Below, piece by piece: positions 34,729 to 44,994 of a DNA stretch of 64,000 nt (its first letter is position 1; each line of letters begins with the position of its first letter). A model generated the notes under the pieces. It saw nothing but the letters and a program-made list of their open reading frames with translations. It did not search any database and was not told the DNA's origin. The stretch covers positions 4,464,001 to 4,528,000 of the forward strand of contig NZ_CP053452.2 in assembly GCF_013128195.2 (NCBI RefSeq), written 5' to 3'. A program made the position numbers and the translations under genes. This DNA comes from Frigoriglobus tundricola. Lineage in GTDB: Bacteria > Planctomycetota > Planctomycetia > Gemmatales > Gemmataceae.

Positions 34729-35340
34729 TCATTCCGTTGACCCGGCGCCCTCGATCGCCCGGATCTCTTCCTGTACCACCTTCTGGAGCCGGTGCTTGGC
34801 GAGGTACACCTGCGACACGCGGACGCCGAGCTGGTCGGCCGCCGCCTGCGGGCTGACGCCCTCGAGCGCGACCAGTTTGAACGCCTGCCAGGTGGTGTCC
34901 GCCACCCGCGCCTTCGCCCGCACCAGCGCCACTTCCAGAAGCTCCTTGTCGAAGGTCGCCTCCACGCGGGCCGTGAGGTCCTCGCGGGCCTCGATCGACT
35001 GGAGCTGGTCGAGGACGCTGGTGTCGCCGCTGCCGCGGGTGCGGCGCCCGGCCTCGGTCACGAAGTCGTGCCACGCGTGGTGGGTGAGCGTTTTGAGCCA
35101 CCCGCGGAAGCTCTTGTTCGGGTCGTACTGGAACTGCGGCAGCTTGGCCGTCAGCCGCAGGAGCACGTTCTGGGCCACGTCCTGCGCGTCGGCGTCCTGC
35201 AACCCCCAGTGCATCAGCCACACGCGAATGGTCGGGCCGTAGACGCGCACGAACTCGGCCCACGACAGTTGATCGTTCGGGTCCTGGTTGAGCCGGTGCA
35301 GGAGCGTCACGCGCGTGGTGTCGGCCGAGTCGGCACCCAT
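34729..35340 (-). CDS. ECF-type RNA polymerase sigma factor
   Basis: A 203-residue protein. Region 2 spans FVRVYGPTIRVWLMHWGLQDADAQDVAQNVLLRLTAKLPQFQYDPNKSFRGWLKTLTHHAWHDF, matching ECF sigma factors of the planctomycete sigma/kinase type, and the C-terminal region 4 is VALEGVSPQAAADQLGVRVSQVYLAKHRLQKVVQEEI. The kinase gene follows 79 bases downstream on the same strand. In such pairs the kinase is thought to control the sigma factor in place of an anti-sigma factor; that is family knowledge and not shown here. Confidence 0.9.
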   Translation of the reverse strand: MGADSADTTRVTLLHRLNQDPNDQLSWAEFVRVYGPTIRVWLMHWGLQDADAQDVAQNVLLRLTAKLPQFQYDPNKSFRGWLKTLTHHAWHDFVTEAGRRTRGSGDTSVLDQLQSIEAREDLTARVEATFDKELLEVALVRAKARVADTTWQAFKLVALEGVSPQAAADQLGVRVSQVYLAKHRLQKVVQEEIRAIEGAGSTE

Positions 35341-35611
35341 CCGATGCTCCTCACGGGGCGAGGGTTCCCGGTGGCAAGTGTCAGCGCCGCGTGTGCTAGC
35401 TTACCCCACGACGCGATCAGCAGAAAGGGGCCGGGGCGCGCGGATTGTCGTCTCGCCCGCGCCGGCGGGATTATCGATAACGGTAAGCCGCGCCCGCTCG
35501 GGCGCGGCGGTTCGCGCTAGCGACGCAACCGGTTCGATGATACCCTGAAGTGAGATAGAGCCCGCCGCTTCCCACCCCCGCCGATCGCTCCCCTCCCACG
35601 GGGCCTGAACC
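35341..35611. promoter_or_regulatory. Divergent promoter region (sigma factor / DUF1501)
   Basis: 271 bases between divergent genes. A strong hairpin GCCGCGCCC / GGGCGCGGC (35487-35495 / 35500-35508, loop GCTC) lies inside it. No gene is visible, and no -35/-10 pair can be assigned with confidence. Confidence 0.45.
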
Positions 35612-36988
35612 ATGCCCGCCGACCACGTCGGTTGTGACGAGTTCCGCACCACGCTCCGCCGCCCGGACCGCCGCGCGTTCGTGCGGGCCGGGGTCTTCGG
35701 TGCCGGTGCCGTCTCGTTGAACGGCCTCCTCCGCACCGAAGCCCGCGCGAGCGGGGGGAGTTCGCAAGGCCGGACAAATAACGTCATTTTGCTCTGGATG
35801 CGCGGCGGGCCGAGCCACCACGACATGTGGGACCCCAAGCCGTACGCCCCGGTCGAAGTGAGGGGCGAGTTCGGCGTCACCGACACGAACGTGCCCGGTA
35901 TCCGCCTGTCCGACATGCTGCCGCTGTCCGCAAAGATGATGGACAAGTGGGCGATCGTCCGCAGCCTGAACCACCACGACGCCGGGCACAGCACCGGCGA
36001 TCAGATCTGCTTCACCGGCTACAACGCTGGTCCCGCGCCGGACGAGAACGTGTACCCGTCAATCGGATCGGTCGTGTCGAAGCAACTCGGCCACCTCTCG
36101 ACCACGGTGCCGCCCTACGTCATGATCCCGCGGCTGCTCCCCGGCGCGGGCTCCGCGTACCTCGGCGTCGCGCACAAGCCCTTCGAGACGCAGGCCGATC
36201 CAGCGCAACCGGGACCGTTCAAGCTGCCGAACTTCAAACTCGCGGACGGCGTGAGCTTCGACCAGATCGGCGACCGCAAGGGCCTGCTGAGCCGGTTCGA
36301 CACGTTGCGTCGCGACGCGGACGCCTCCGGTCAAATGGACGCGGCCGACAAGTTCCAGCAACGGGCGTGGGACATCCTCACCTCTCGCGCGGCACGGGAC
36401 GCGTTCGACCTCGACCGGGAGCCGGCGAAGGTCCGCGAGCGGTACGGCCTCATACCCGCGTTCGACCCGAAGGCCGCCGACCGGTGCGGCGCCCCGAACT
36501 GGGCGCAGCGGATGCTGCTCGCCCGCCGGCTGGTGGAAGCCGGAGTGCGGATCGTGACGGTCGATCTGCGCTGGTGGGACACGCACGTGAAGGGCTTCGA
36601 ATCGCTGAAGCTCGGCTTCCTGCCGCGCTGGGACCGCGCGTACACGGCGCTGCTCGAAGACCTCGACAGCCGCGGGCTGCTGGAAACGACGCTGGTGCTG
36701 GCGTGGGGCGAGTTCGGTCGCACACCGAAGGTGAACGCCCAGGCCGGCCGCGACCACTACCCGAACGTGTTTAGCGCCGCCGTGGCCGGCGGGCCGGTGA
36801 AAGGCGGGCGCGTGGTCGGTGAGTCCGACAGCAACGGGGCGTTTCCGAAGGCGAACCCGAAGTCGCCGCAAGACGTGCTCGCCACCGTGTACCGCCACCT
36901 CGGCGTGGACACGGAAGCGACGTATCCGGACAACGGCCGACCGGTTCCCGTGCTGCCGCACGGCAAACCGATCGACGAACTGTGCTGA
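35612..36988 (+). CDS. DUF1501 domain protein (Tat-exported sulfatase-like)
   Basis: A 458-residue protein. The N-terminal RRPDRRAFVRAGVFGAGAVSLNGLL looks like a twin-arginine-type signal. The body has the DUF1501 landmarks: NVILLWMRGGPSHHDMWDPKP, GEFGVTDTNVPGIRLSDMLP, VRSLNHHDAGHSTGDQICFTGY, VDLRWWDTH and AWGEFGRTPKVN...GRDHYPNVFSAAVAGG. DUF1501 proteins have an alkaline-phosphatase/sulfatase-like fold and in planctomycetes are often encoded next to DUF1549/DUF1553 proteins; none is adjacent here. The substrate is unknown. Confidence 0.92.
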   Translation: MPADHVGCDEFRTTLRRPDRRAFVRAGVFGAGAVSLNGLLRTEARASGGSSQGRTNNVILLWMRGGPSHHDMWDPKPYAPVEVRGEFGVTDTNVPGIRLSDMLPLSAKMMDKWAIVRSLNHHDAGHSTGDQICFTGYNAGPAPDENVYPSIGSVVSKQLGHLSTTVPPYVMIPRLLPGAGSAYLGVAHKPFETQADPAQPGPFKLPNFKLADGVSFDQIGDRKGLLSRFDTLRRDADASGQMDAADKFQQRAWDILTSRAARDAFDLDREPAKVRERYGLIPAFDPKAADRCGAPNWAQRMLLARRLVEAGVRIVTVDLRWWDTHVKGFESLKLGFLPRWDRAYTALLEDLDSRGLLETTLVLAWGEFGRTPKVNAQAGRDHYPNVFSAAVAGGPVKGGRVVGESDSNGAFPKANPKSPQDVLATVYRHLGVDTEATYPDNGRPVPVLPHGKPIDELC

Positions 36989-37038
36989 CCGGCTTCGACA
37001 AGCGGCGTGGGCCACACCGCTCACGCAGGGATTGTGTC

Positions 37039-37098
37039 TATTGTGGTGTAGGCGTCTCGCCTGCAAAGCTAAGCAGGCGAGACGCCTGCACCACAATA
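37039..37098. repeat. 26-bp hairpin element (GCAGGCGAGACGCCTGC family)
   Basis: Arms 37039-37064 and 37073-37098 with an AAAGCTAA loop and one mismatch, between the convergent DUF1501 and transaldolase genes. The core GCAGGCGAGACGCCTGC is itself palindromic. It may terminate both transcripts, but its length and near-perfect symmetry resemble a MITE/REP-type element. Confidence 0.85.
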
Positions 37099-37120
37099 GA
37101 AGATACCGCTCGCGAAGGAA

Positions 37121-38179
37121 CTACTTCAGCGCGGCGCGCTTCTCGCCGATGAGCTTGAGGAGCGCCTTGTGCGGGTCGGCGAACTTGGACAGCCCCTCGG
37201 ACATCAGCGTCTCTTCCAGCTTCTTCATGTCCACCTTGGCGTCGATGTCGGCGAGCACATCGGCCGGCGGGAGCTGGTCCACCTGCTTGGTGAACGTCCG
37301 CCCGCTCTTGGCGACGTCGGCGTTGGTCTGCGGCGGGTTGGTCTCGATGTCCGACCCGGCCAGCGCCTCGACGTACTTCCACGCCGGGGGCGTGGTGCCG
37401 TCCTTCATCTTCTTCGTGCCGGTGCTGGCGAAGATCATTTCCTGCTTGCGGGCCAGCCCCTTGTCGGCCCAGAAGTCCTTGTTCATCTTCCAGATCCGCT
37501 TGGCGTTCACGATCCCGACCAGCCCCTGCGCGGCGGGGATCAGGGTCGGGACGTGCGTCTCGGTGTACACGTCCACGCGGCTCACGAAGATGCTGTAAAC
37601 GGTCTTCACGTTCTCCTTGTCCGTGCGCCGCTGGACCGCGCGGTACACGGCGTCGCGGGCCAGGAGGTACTGCCGCTCGCTGAAGATGAGCGTGATGTTC
37701 ACCGCCACCCCGGACGCGACCAGCTCCTCGATCGCCCCGAGGCCGCCCGGCGTGGCCGGCACCTTGATCATCCGGTTCTTGTGCCCGGCGGCCCACGTCT
37801 TGCCGAGCCGGACGTACTCGGCGGTCCGCTCCGCGGTGTTCTTCGTCTGGGCCAGGTCTTCGAGCAGCGGGTCCAGTTCGAAGCTGACCCAGCCGTCGTC
37901 GCCGCGGGTGTCGGCCCACACGTCGGCGAACACATCCTGTGCGTTCTTCACCAACTGGTTGGTCATGGCCCACGCGACGGCCTCGTCGTCGAGCCCCTGC
38001 GCGAAGAACGCCTTCATGTCGGCGTCGAACCGACCGGTCTTGAGCAGGTCCGAGATGATGATCGGGTTCGAGGTCGCTCCGGTCGCGCCCTGCTCCCGGT
38101 TCGACTTGATGAGGTCCGGGTCCACGGAATCGAGCCAGAGCTTCGTTCCGGTCGCGACGAGGGATTGCAGCGGAGTCAT
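37121..38179 (-). CDS. tal: Transaldolase family protein
   Basis: A 352-residue protein starting [24 protein letters not shown] (ATG at 38179). The Schiff-base Lys lies in [13 protein letters not shown], with [11 protein letters not shown] near residue 38 (the family TSNP motif) and [10 protein letters not shown], as expected for the beta-barrel aldolase. The length suits the TalA/TalB-like or transaldolase-like class of the pentose phosphate pathway. Alternatively it may be one of the transaldolase-family fructose-6-phosphate aldolases, but those are shorter (about 220 residues). Confidence 0.9.
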   Translation of the reverse strand: MTPLQSLVATGTKLWLDSVDPDLIKSNREQGATGATSNPIIISDLLKTGRFDADMKAFFAQGLDDEAVAWAMTNQLVKNAQDVFADVWADTRGDDGWVSFELDPLLEDLAQTKNTAERTAEYVRLGKTWAAGHKNRMIKVPATPGGLGAIEELVASGVAVNITLIFSERQYLLARDAVYRAVQRRTDKENVKTVYSIFVSRVDVYTETHVPTLIPAAQGLVGIVNAKRIWKMNKDFWADKGLARKQEMIFASTGTKKMKDGTTPPAWKYVEALAGSDIETNPPQTNADVAKSGRTFTKQVDQLPPADVLADIDAKVDMKKLEETLMSEGLSKFADPHKALLKLIGEKRAALK

Positions 38180-38354
38180 GTGCGGTCTCCGGGTGAGTGG
38201 GGCGGAGACAATCTTAAGGCGAACGCAATGAAGGAAGAAGGGGTGAAAGGGCGAATAGACGAACCCGAGGCGCGAACGGGCGGGGCGGGATTCGGTCCCC
38301 TGCTGGTTCGCGCCGCGGACTCGACTCACCGGCGGGTGCGCCCGGCGCCGGGTG

Positions 38355-38717
38355 TCACGGCGTCAGGTCAATATTGTGGGTCAGCCGGCCGCCGGTGTAC
38401 GCGACGGACAGCCCGCTGTTCGGCTTGGTGTACTTCACGGGGAACGCGGCCTTGCCGCCCGGCGCCGACAGTTGGATCTGGAGCGTCCCTTTGGGCGGGT
38501 TGGGGATCGTGTAGACCCCCTCGTCGTTGGTCGCCCCGCCCGACGGCTTGCCGTCGGGGCCGGTGACGGTGAGCGCGACCGACTTGACCGGCTGGCCGTT
38601 GTAGGTGATCTTGCCGGTGAGCGCGTCCGGGTGGGCCTCGAGGCCGCCGATCGCGCCGCACCCGGCGGCCAGTGCGAGGACGGGAACCAGAGCGAGCGGA
38701 AGAACGGTGCGGCGCAC
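38355..38717 (-). CDS. Small lipoprotein with carboxypeptidase-regulatory-like domain
   Basis: A 120-residue protein: lipobox (LALAAGCGA, Cys about 20) then a single beta-sandwich domain ([51 protein letters not shown]), the planctomycete carboxypeptidase-regulatory-like / transthyretin-like type. It follows the DUF1559 gene by 60 bases on the same strand; DUF1559 genes in these genomes are routinely followed by such a lipoprotein, so the two probably work together at the cell surface. Confidence 0.85.
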   Translation of the reverse strand: MRRTVLPLALVPVLALAAGCGAIGGLEAHPDALTGKITYNGQPVKSVALTVTGPDGKPSGGATNDEGVYTIPNPPKGTLQIQLSAPGGKAAFPVKYTKPNSGLSVAYTGGRLTHNIDLTP

Positions 38718-38777
38718 GGGGGCCTCCGGGACGGGAAACGCCCCGGCCGGGGCGGCCGGGGGCGCGGACCCGCGGGG

Positions 38778-39698
38778 TTACCAGTCGCTCCCAAGGGGGG
38801 CGCCGTCGTCCGGCTTGACGGCCCGCCAGAACGTGTCCACGGAAATGCCCGAGTTCACCGCCTTCACGCTCCCGTCCATCAGTCCGCACAGCAACGTGGC
38901 GGTGTGCCCCGAACTGGGGAACCACCGGATCAGCCCGGTCGTCTTCCCCATCTGGGACCCGGGGGCGACGAACGACCACGTGAACGAGCCGCCGGGGTAG
39001 GCGGTTTGGTAGCTGGCGAACTCCGGCCCCTGCCAGTCGTACCCGTCGGTGGTGCCCTCGGGGGACACGTCCCGGACGACGTTCACGCCCTCGGCGGTCA
39101 CGATCCGCTCGGTGAACCCGATGGTGTTCGACGTGCCGTCGGGGATGACGACCAGGCCGGCGAACTTCGGCACGGTCCAGGTCCACCCCTTCTGTGACGG
39201 ATCGGACACCGCGTTCGGGGTGCTGAACAGGCCGGAGTTGGCGTTGTAGTTCGTGGTGGCGTACGTCCCGCTTCCGGTGGCGGGCGAGGCCGTCACCTGA
39301 CCGGTGCTCGAACTCGGGTCGGACGGGCAGAGGAACGTCTTGACCGACAGCGCCGCGACCGCCTGCGTCACCCCGTTGTTCGCCTGGTGCTGACGGTACA
39401 GGTTGTCTTGCTCGACGTACGGCATCAGCGCCACCATGATGCTGCCGCGCACCCCCGTCCCGTTCCCGAGCGGGTTGCTCAGCGCCGGCAGCTTGCCGTA
39501 CGTGCTCTCGTAGTTGTGCGTGGCCAGCGCGATCTGCTTGAGGTTGTTGCTGCACGTCATGCGCGCGGCGGCCTCGCGGACCTTTTGCACGGCGGGCAGC
39601 AGCAGCCCGATGAGGATGGCGATGATCGCGATCACCACCAACAGTTCAATCAGTGTAAACGCGGACCGGTCCGACCGAGCGGAGCTTGGAGAACGCAT
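38778..39698 (-). CDS. DUF1559 protein with prepilin-type N-terminus
   Basis: A 306-residue protein. The N-terminus [36 protein letters not shown] is a type IV pilin/pseudopilin leader cleaved by PilD-type peptidase. The C-terminal DUF1559 domain includes [43 protein letters not shown] and the ending motif with [20 protein letters not shown]. It is one of the large DUF1559 paralogue families of planctomycetes; the role (pseudopilin or surface protein) is not established. Confidence 0.92.
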   Translation of the reverse strand: MRSPSSARSDRSAFTLIELLVVIAIIAILIGLLLPAVQKVREAAARMTCSNNLKQIALATHNYESTYGKLPALSNPLGNGTGVRGSIMVALMPYVEQDNLYRQHQANNGVTQAVAALSVKTFLCPSDPSSSTGQVTASPATGSGTYATTNYNANSGLFSTPNAVSDPSQKGWTWTVPKFAGLVVIPDGTSNTIGFTERIVTAEGVNVVRDVSPEGTTDGYDWQGPEFASYQTAYPGGSFTWSFVAPGSQMGKTTGLIRWFPSSGHTATLLCGLMDGSVKAVNSGISVDTFWRAVKPDDGAPLGSDW

Positions 39699-39792
39699 GA
39701 ACGCTTCCTCGAAATGAGAGTCACGAATAAAAGGCGTATGGGGACGTATTCCGAAATGAGACTTCGAGGAAAATAGCGCGAATTGGACACCA

Positions 39793-39808
39793 AAACGAAA
39801 TTTCGTTT
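39793..39808. other. Perfect 16-bp palindrome AAACGAAATTTCGTTT
   Basis: It lies 94 bases upstream of the DUF1559 start and 24 bases after the end of the kinase pseudogene, in a locally A/T-rich stretch. It could be an operator or the loop-less core of a terminator. Confidence 0.4.
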
Positions 39809-41229
39809 GACTGCGCGCGGCCCGGGCGCCGTTACTCCTTACCCGGTCGAAGGTTCATGCGATTCACCGTTTTGACCTTCGCCCGGTCCAAAACGGCGTC
39901 GTCGCCGCGCGCGGGGTCGGGCGTGAAGGTCAGTTCACGCACCGTGGAGCCGACGAGCGGTTCGAGGGACGCGATCGGGCACCCGTCGCAGCGGACGAAG
40001 TTGAGCCGCGGCATGGTGCGCACCGGGGCCAAGTCGCGCACGCGGCAGTTGTCCACGGCCAGCGTGTGGAGCGGCATCCCGCTGAGCGGCGCGAGGTCCT
40101 CCACCGCCGTGTCGCCGGCCTGGAAGAGAACGAGTTTCGCCCCCCGAACCGGGGACAGGTCGGCCAGATCGGGGTTCCGCCAGACGTTCAACACGGTCAG
40201 CGGCAGCCCCCGGAGCGGTCCCAGGTCGGTGAGCTTCCCCCGACCCGGTTCCGTGCCCACGGCGGTCAGACTCACCAGCCCGGTGAACGCGCGGAGGGGG
40301 CGGAGGTCGGTCACCGCGTCGGTGTGGAGGCCGAACTCGTTGATCCGCCCGGCGTGCGTGCCGTACCGGGTCACCTGCCCGTCGTAGCCGGGGTTGAGTT
40401 CCCGCAGTTTGGCGGACACGGCCGCGAGTTGCCGGTCGACCGGGAGGGCGCCGACGGCGGCGCACCACGCGGCGTCCGGGGGGCCGGCCCGGAGCGACGC
40501 CCCCTCGGGTTCGCCCGGCGGGCGCGGGTCGGCGCGGCGCGGCCCCCACGCCCACACCCCGCCCGCGGCCCCGGCGATCAGAACCGCGCCCACCACCCAG
40601 CGGCCCCGCCCGCGCCCGCGCGCGGGTGCGGGAGCGGGCAGGTCGGCGAACGGCGCCAGTGCCCGCGCGACGTCCGCCGCCGACTGGGGCCGCGCGGCCG
40701 GGTCGGGGGCGATCGCGCGGTGGATCAGATCGACCAGCGCCGGCGGGGCGCCCGGGGCGCCGGGCGCGCACCGGCGCCGGGAGCGGGTGCCCGGACGCCG
40801 GGCGCTCGATCGGAGCGGGGGAACGGCAACCGCCCGGTGAGGAGTTGGTACAGCACGACGCCGAGGGCGAACACGTCGGACCGGGCGTCGGCCGGTTCGC
40901 CCCGTGCCTGTTCCGGCGGCATGTACGCCGGCGTGCCGAGGACGCGGGCGCTGACGAGTTCTTCGCCCGCGGGCTGGGCCAGGCCGAAATCGAGGACCTT
41001 CACCCGGGCCACCGCCGGCAGCGGGGGCCGATCGGCCGGCGGCGCTTCGGCCCACCCCGGCGGCGCCTCGAGCCAGAGGTTCCCGGGCTTGATGTCGCGG
41101 TGGATCACCCCGCGGGCGTGCGCCGCGGCCAGCGCACTAGATCACGCTGGCTGAATTGGCCTTCCATCACGACGGGAATTTCGTCACCCTCGCGGGGTAT
41201 CCCAGATTGACACCCGAGCGGAGCCGGTC

Positions 41230-42473
41230 ATGCCAGGGAAGGCAGCCAAGGTGGTCATCACCGAGCGGCAGCAAGAGATCCTCCAACGGTGGGTTCGGTC
41301 TCGCTCCTGCCCGCGGGGGTTGGCCCAGCGAGCCGAGATCATCTTGCTCGCCTTCGACCGCCTGCAGAACGGACCGATCGCCAACCACCTCGGGTGCGAG
41401 CGGCACGCCGTCGGGATTTGGCGACGACGTTGGGCGGCCGCCTTCGACACCCTGGTTCGCATCGAGTGCCTCGAAGGTCTCTCGACCCTGGAGAGGGCAA
41501 TCGAAGATGTCCTGAGTGATAACCCCAGGTCCGGTTGTCCGGGGACTTTTGCTCCCGACCAGATCGCCCGGATCATCGCCGTCGCCTGTGAGCCGCCGGA
41601 GGATTCGGGCCGACCCGTGACGCACTGGACCCCGACCGCGTTGGCCGAGGAAGTGGTGGCACGCCGGATCGTCCCCTCGATCTCCGTCCGCCACGTCGGA
41701 CGCCTTTTAAAAGTGCCGAACTCCAGCCCCATCGGAGTCGGTATTGGCTGAACGCGAACCCCAAGGATCCCGAGGCATTCGCCCAACAAGTCCGGGACGT
41801 GTGCGACTGCTACCAAGCTGCTCCAACGGGGTTGAAGAGCGGGGTTCACACGGTGTGCGTGGACGAGATGACGGGGGTCCAGGCGAAGGAGCGGATCGCC
41901 CCGACCAAGCCGATGCGGCCGGGTCAGGTCGAGAAAGTTGAGTTCGAGTACAAGCGGCATGGGACGCAGTGCTTGATCGGGAACTTCGAGGTCGCAACGG
42001 GTCAGGTGATCGCCCCGACGGTTCAGGCGACGCGGGGCGAGAAGGACTTCGCCACCCACATTGAGCGAACGGTGGCGACGGACCCGCAGGCGGGTTGGAT
42101 CTTCGTGGCGGACAACCTGACGACGCACACCTCGGCGACGTTGGTGCTGTGGGTGGCGTCGCTGTGCGGGGTGGCGGCCGAGTCGCTGGGCCAGAAGGGG
42201 AAGAGCGGGGTGCTGAAGTCGGTCGCGACGCGGAAGGCGTTCCTGACGGACCCCCGTCATCGGGTGCGGTTCGTGTATGTGCCCAAGCACACGTCGTGGC
42301 TGAACCAAGTGGAGATCTGGTTCAGCGTGTTGGCGAGGCGTGTGGTGCGCCGTGGGAACTTCCGATCGGTGGCGGACCTGCGGGAGAAGATCCTGGCGTA
42401 CATCGCGTACCACAACCGGACGCGAGCCAAGCCCTACAAGTGGACGTACACCGGCCGCCCGCTCAACGTGTGA
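41230..42473 (+). CDS. IS630-family transposase, made by probable -1 frameshifting
   Basis: The first part (ATG at 41230, GGAG 6 bases upstream) is a helix-turn-helix DNA-binding region ending ...[10 protein letters not shown], and its frame stops at 41751. The -1 frame continues [27 protein letters not shown] and runs to 42473. The shift site is T TTA AAA (41706-41712) with a stem-loop downstream. The fused product (about 414 residues) has the DDE triad: [16 protein letters not shown] and SWLNQVEIW. The usual IS630 order helix-turn-helix, DDE, C-terminal tail is intact, so the element may be active. Confidence 0.88.
41706..41741 (+). promoter_or_regulatory. Programmed -1 frameshift site: slippery TTTAAAA plus stem-loop
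   Basis: The canonical X XXY YYZ heptamer T TTA AAA (41706-41712) is in the right phase to move ribosomes from the first to the second transposase frame. Three bases later a stem CCG-ACTCC / GGAGT-CGG (41716-41724 / 41734-41741, one bulged A, nine-base loop) could stimulate slippage, although the spacer is shorter than the usual 5-9 bases. Confidence 0.7.
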
Positions 42474-43197
42474 CACCAGGAAACCCTCTGCCTTGGTGGC
42501 AGCCGAATTCAGCCAACGTGATCTAGCCGCTTGCGCGCCGAGCCGGGCCGCCCACCGCGCGGGCACCCGCCCCTCCCGGCGGAGGTACTCGGCGAGGCTC
42601 TCGCCCTCGAGCAGCTCCATCGCCAGAAACGGGATCGTCCCCCCGTTCGGCCCCGGCGCCTCGCCCACCTGAAACACGGTCACGACGTTGTCGTGCTTGA
42701 GCGCGGCCACCGCGCGGGCCTCGCGTAAGAACCCGGCCCGCGCCGCCGACCGGCGGGCCAGCCGCGGGGGCAGGACCTTCACCGCGACCCGGCGGTTCAG
42801 CAGCTCGTCTTCGGCCAGGTACACCAGGCCCATCCCGCCGGCGCCGAGCAACCGGACCACGCGGTACGCGCCGAGCGGGCCGATGGTCGCCGGGTCGGCG
42901 GGGCCGGCGACGGTGTCGTCGTCGTGAGCGGACGCGCTGAGGTCGAACCCGGTCGGGGTGAACTGACTCGCCATCTCCTCGATGCGGGAGACCATGGCCG
43001 ACAGGTCGGGCGCGGGCACGGGGCCGGCGCGAAGGGCGTCGGTGAGTCGGGCGTCCACGCCCAGCCCGTCGAGGAGCCGCTGGCACGCCGCACAGCGCCG
43101 ATGTGCGCTTCGGCGGCCGCGGCCCGCGCCGCGTCGAGCTCCCCGCGCAGCATCGCCCGGTACTCGGCGACCGTGGGGCACGAATCGATCGGCATGA

Positions 43198-43770
43198 TCA
43201 ACGGCCCAGAAGGTCGCCGAGTTCTTTGGACAGGTGGGCGGAGACGCGGAGCTTGGCCTTGTACACGGCCGCGACGGACAGCCCTTCTTCCTCGGCCACC
43301 GCCGCCGCCGGCCGGCCGTCCACCACGTGCTTCCAGAAGGCCCGCCACGTGGACTCGTGGAAGTTGCCGCGCAGGGACGGGAGCACGTTCCGCAGCAGGT
43401 GCGTGTGGAACTCCCGCTCTTCGACGCTCCCGGTTTCGGTCGCGCCCGCGGCGGCCGGCAGGTCCGCCGGGTCGCGGCCGGCGTCGAGGGGGAGCTGCGC
43501 CCGCCGCTGCCGCTCGACCCAGCGCCGCCGGGTGACGGTCCAGAGCCACCCCCGGAACCGCTGGCCCTTGTCGTGGTCGAACGTGGGGAGCTTCTGCACG
43601 AGAACGGCGAACACGTCTTGCACGAGGTCCACGGCGTCGTCGTGCCGCAGCCCCATCTGCTTCGCCCAGACGTAGAGGAGCGGGGAGTACACGCGAACGA
43701 ACTGTCCCCAGGCGTCCGCGTCGGCCAGCTCTCGGACCCGGACCAAGAGAGTTGCGGATGTGGTGTGCAT
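43198..43770 (-). CDS. ECF-type RNA polymerase sigma factor
   Basis: A 190-residue protein from the ATG at 43770 (GGAGG just upstream). Region 2 (WGQFVRVYSPLLYVWAKQMGLRHDDAVDLVQDVFAVLVQKLPTFDHDKGQRFRGWLWTVTRRRWVER) and region 4 (VVDGRPAAAVAEEEGLSVAAVYKAKLRVSAHL) are complete, and the protein resembles the other sigma factor of this window at 34729. It is translationally adjacent to the kinase gene, which is now broken, so its regulation may be altered. Confidence 0.9.
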   Translation of the reverse strand: MHTTSATLLVRVRELADADAWGQFVRVYSPLLYVWAKQMGLRHDDAVDLVQDVFAVLVQKLPTFDHDKGQRFRGWLWTVTRRRWVERQRRAQLPLDAGRDPADLPAAAGATETGSVEEREFHTHLLRNVLPSLRGNFHESTWRAFWKHVVDGRPAAAVAEEEGLSVAAVYKAKLRVSAHLSKELGDLLGR

Positions 43771-43836
43771 CAACCCTCCGTTAGTGGGCACACAAGTCCG
43801 GAGATAAATGCATTCTACCACACCGCGGTGCGAATG

Positions 43837-44940
<1,104 letters not shown>

Positions 44941-44994
44941 TCGGTTAACTTACTACAGAACAGGCTTACCGCGAACTCCAGATGTGAGGTGTCG

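Larger units (their letters stand above)
41138..42525 (+). mobile_element. IS630-family insertion sequence in the kinase gene, TA duplicated
   Basis: Element 41140-42523 (1384 bp) with a TA on each side (41138-41139 and 42524-42525). Terminal inverted repeats: left GATCACGCTGGCTGAATTGG, right (reverse complement) GATCACGTTGGCTGAATTCG. Precise excision with one TA restores the kinase frame, which fixes the boundaries. Confidence 0.93.
39832..43195 (-). pseudogene. Ser/Thr protein kinase gene broken by an IS630 element and two one-base lesions
   Basis: Starts at the ATG at 43195 (MPIDSCPTVAEYRAMLRGEL), 2 bases after the stop of the upstream sigma factor. Reading order: N-terminal zinc-finger-like CAACQRLLDGLG, kinase lobe 1 (LLGAGGMGLVYLAEDE), then the IS (41140-42523), then [25 protein letters not shown]-like MPPEQARGE, a transmembrane helix (GRWVVGAVLIAGAAGGVWAWG) and leucine-rich-repeat-like sequence (LTDLGPLRGLPLTVLNVWRNPDL). 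Removing the IS and one TA restores [27 protein letters not shown] in frame. Two further one-base gaps (about 43095 and about 40770, each in GC runs) also break the frame, so the gene is dead or the assembly has errors. Confidence 0.85.

Noticed and set aside
35510-35545. tRNA-like T-loop words (GGTTCGAT) in the gap
   Set aside because: No acceptor or anticodon stem could be formed around it.
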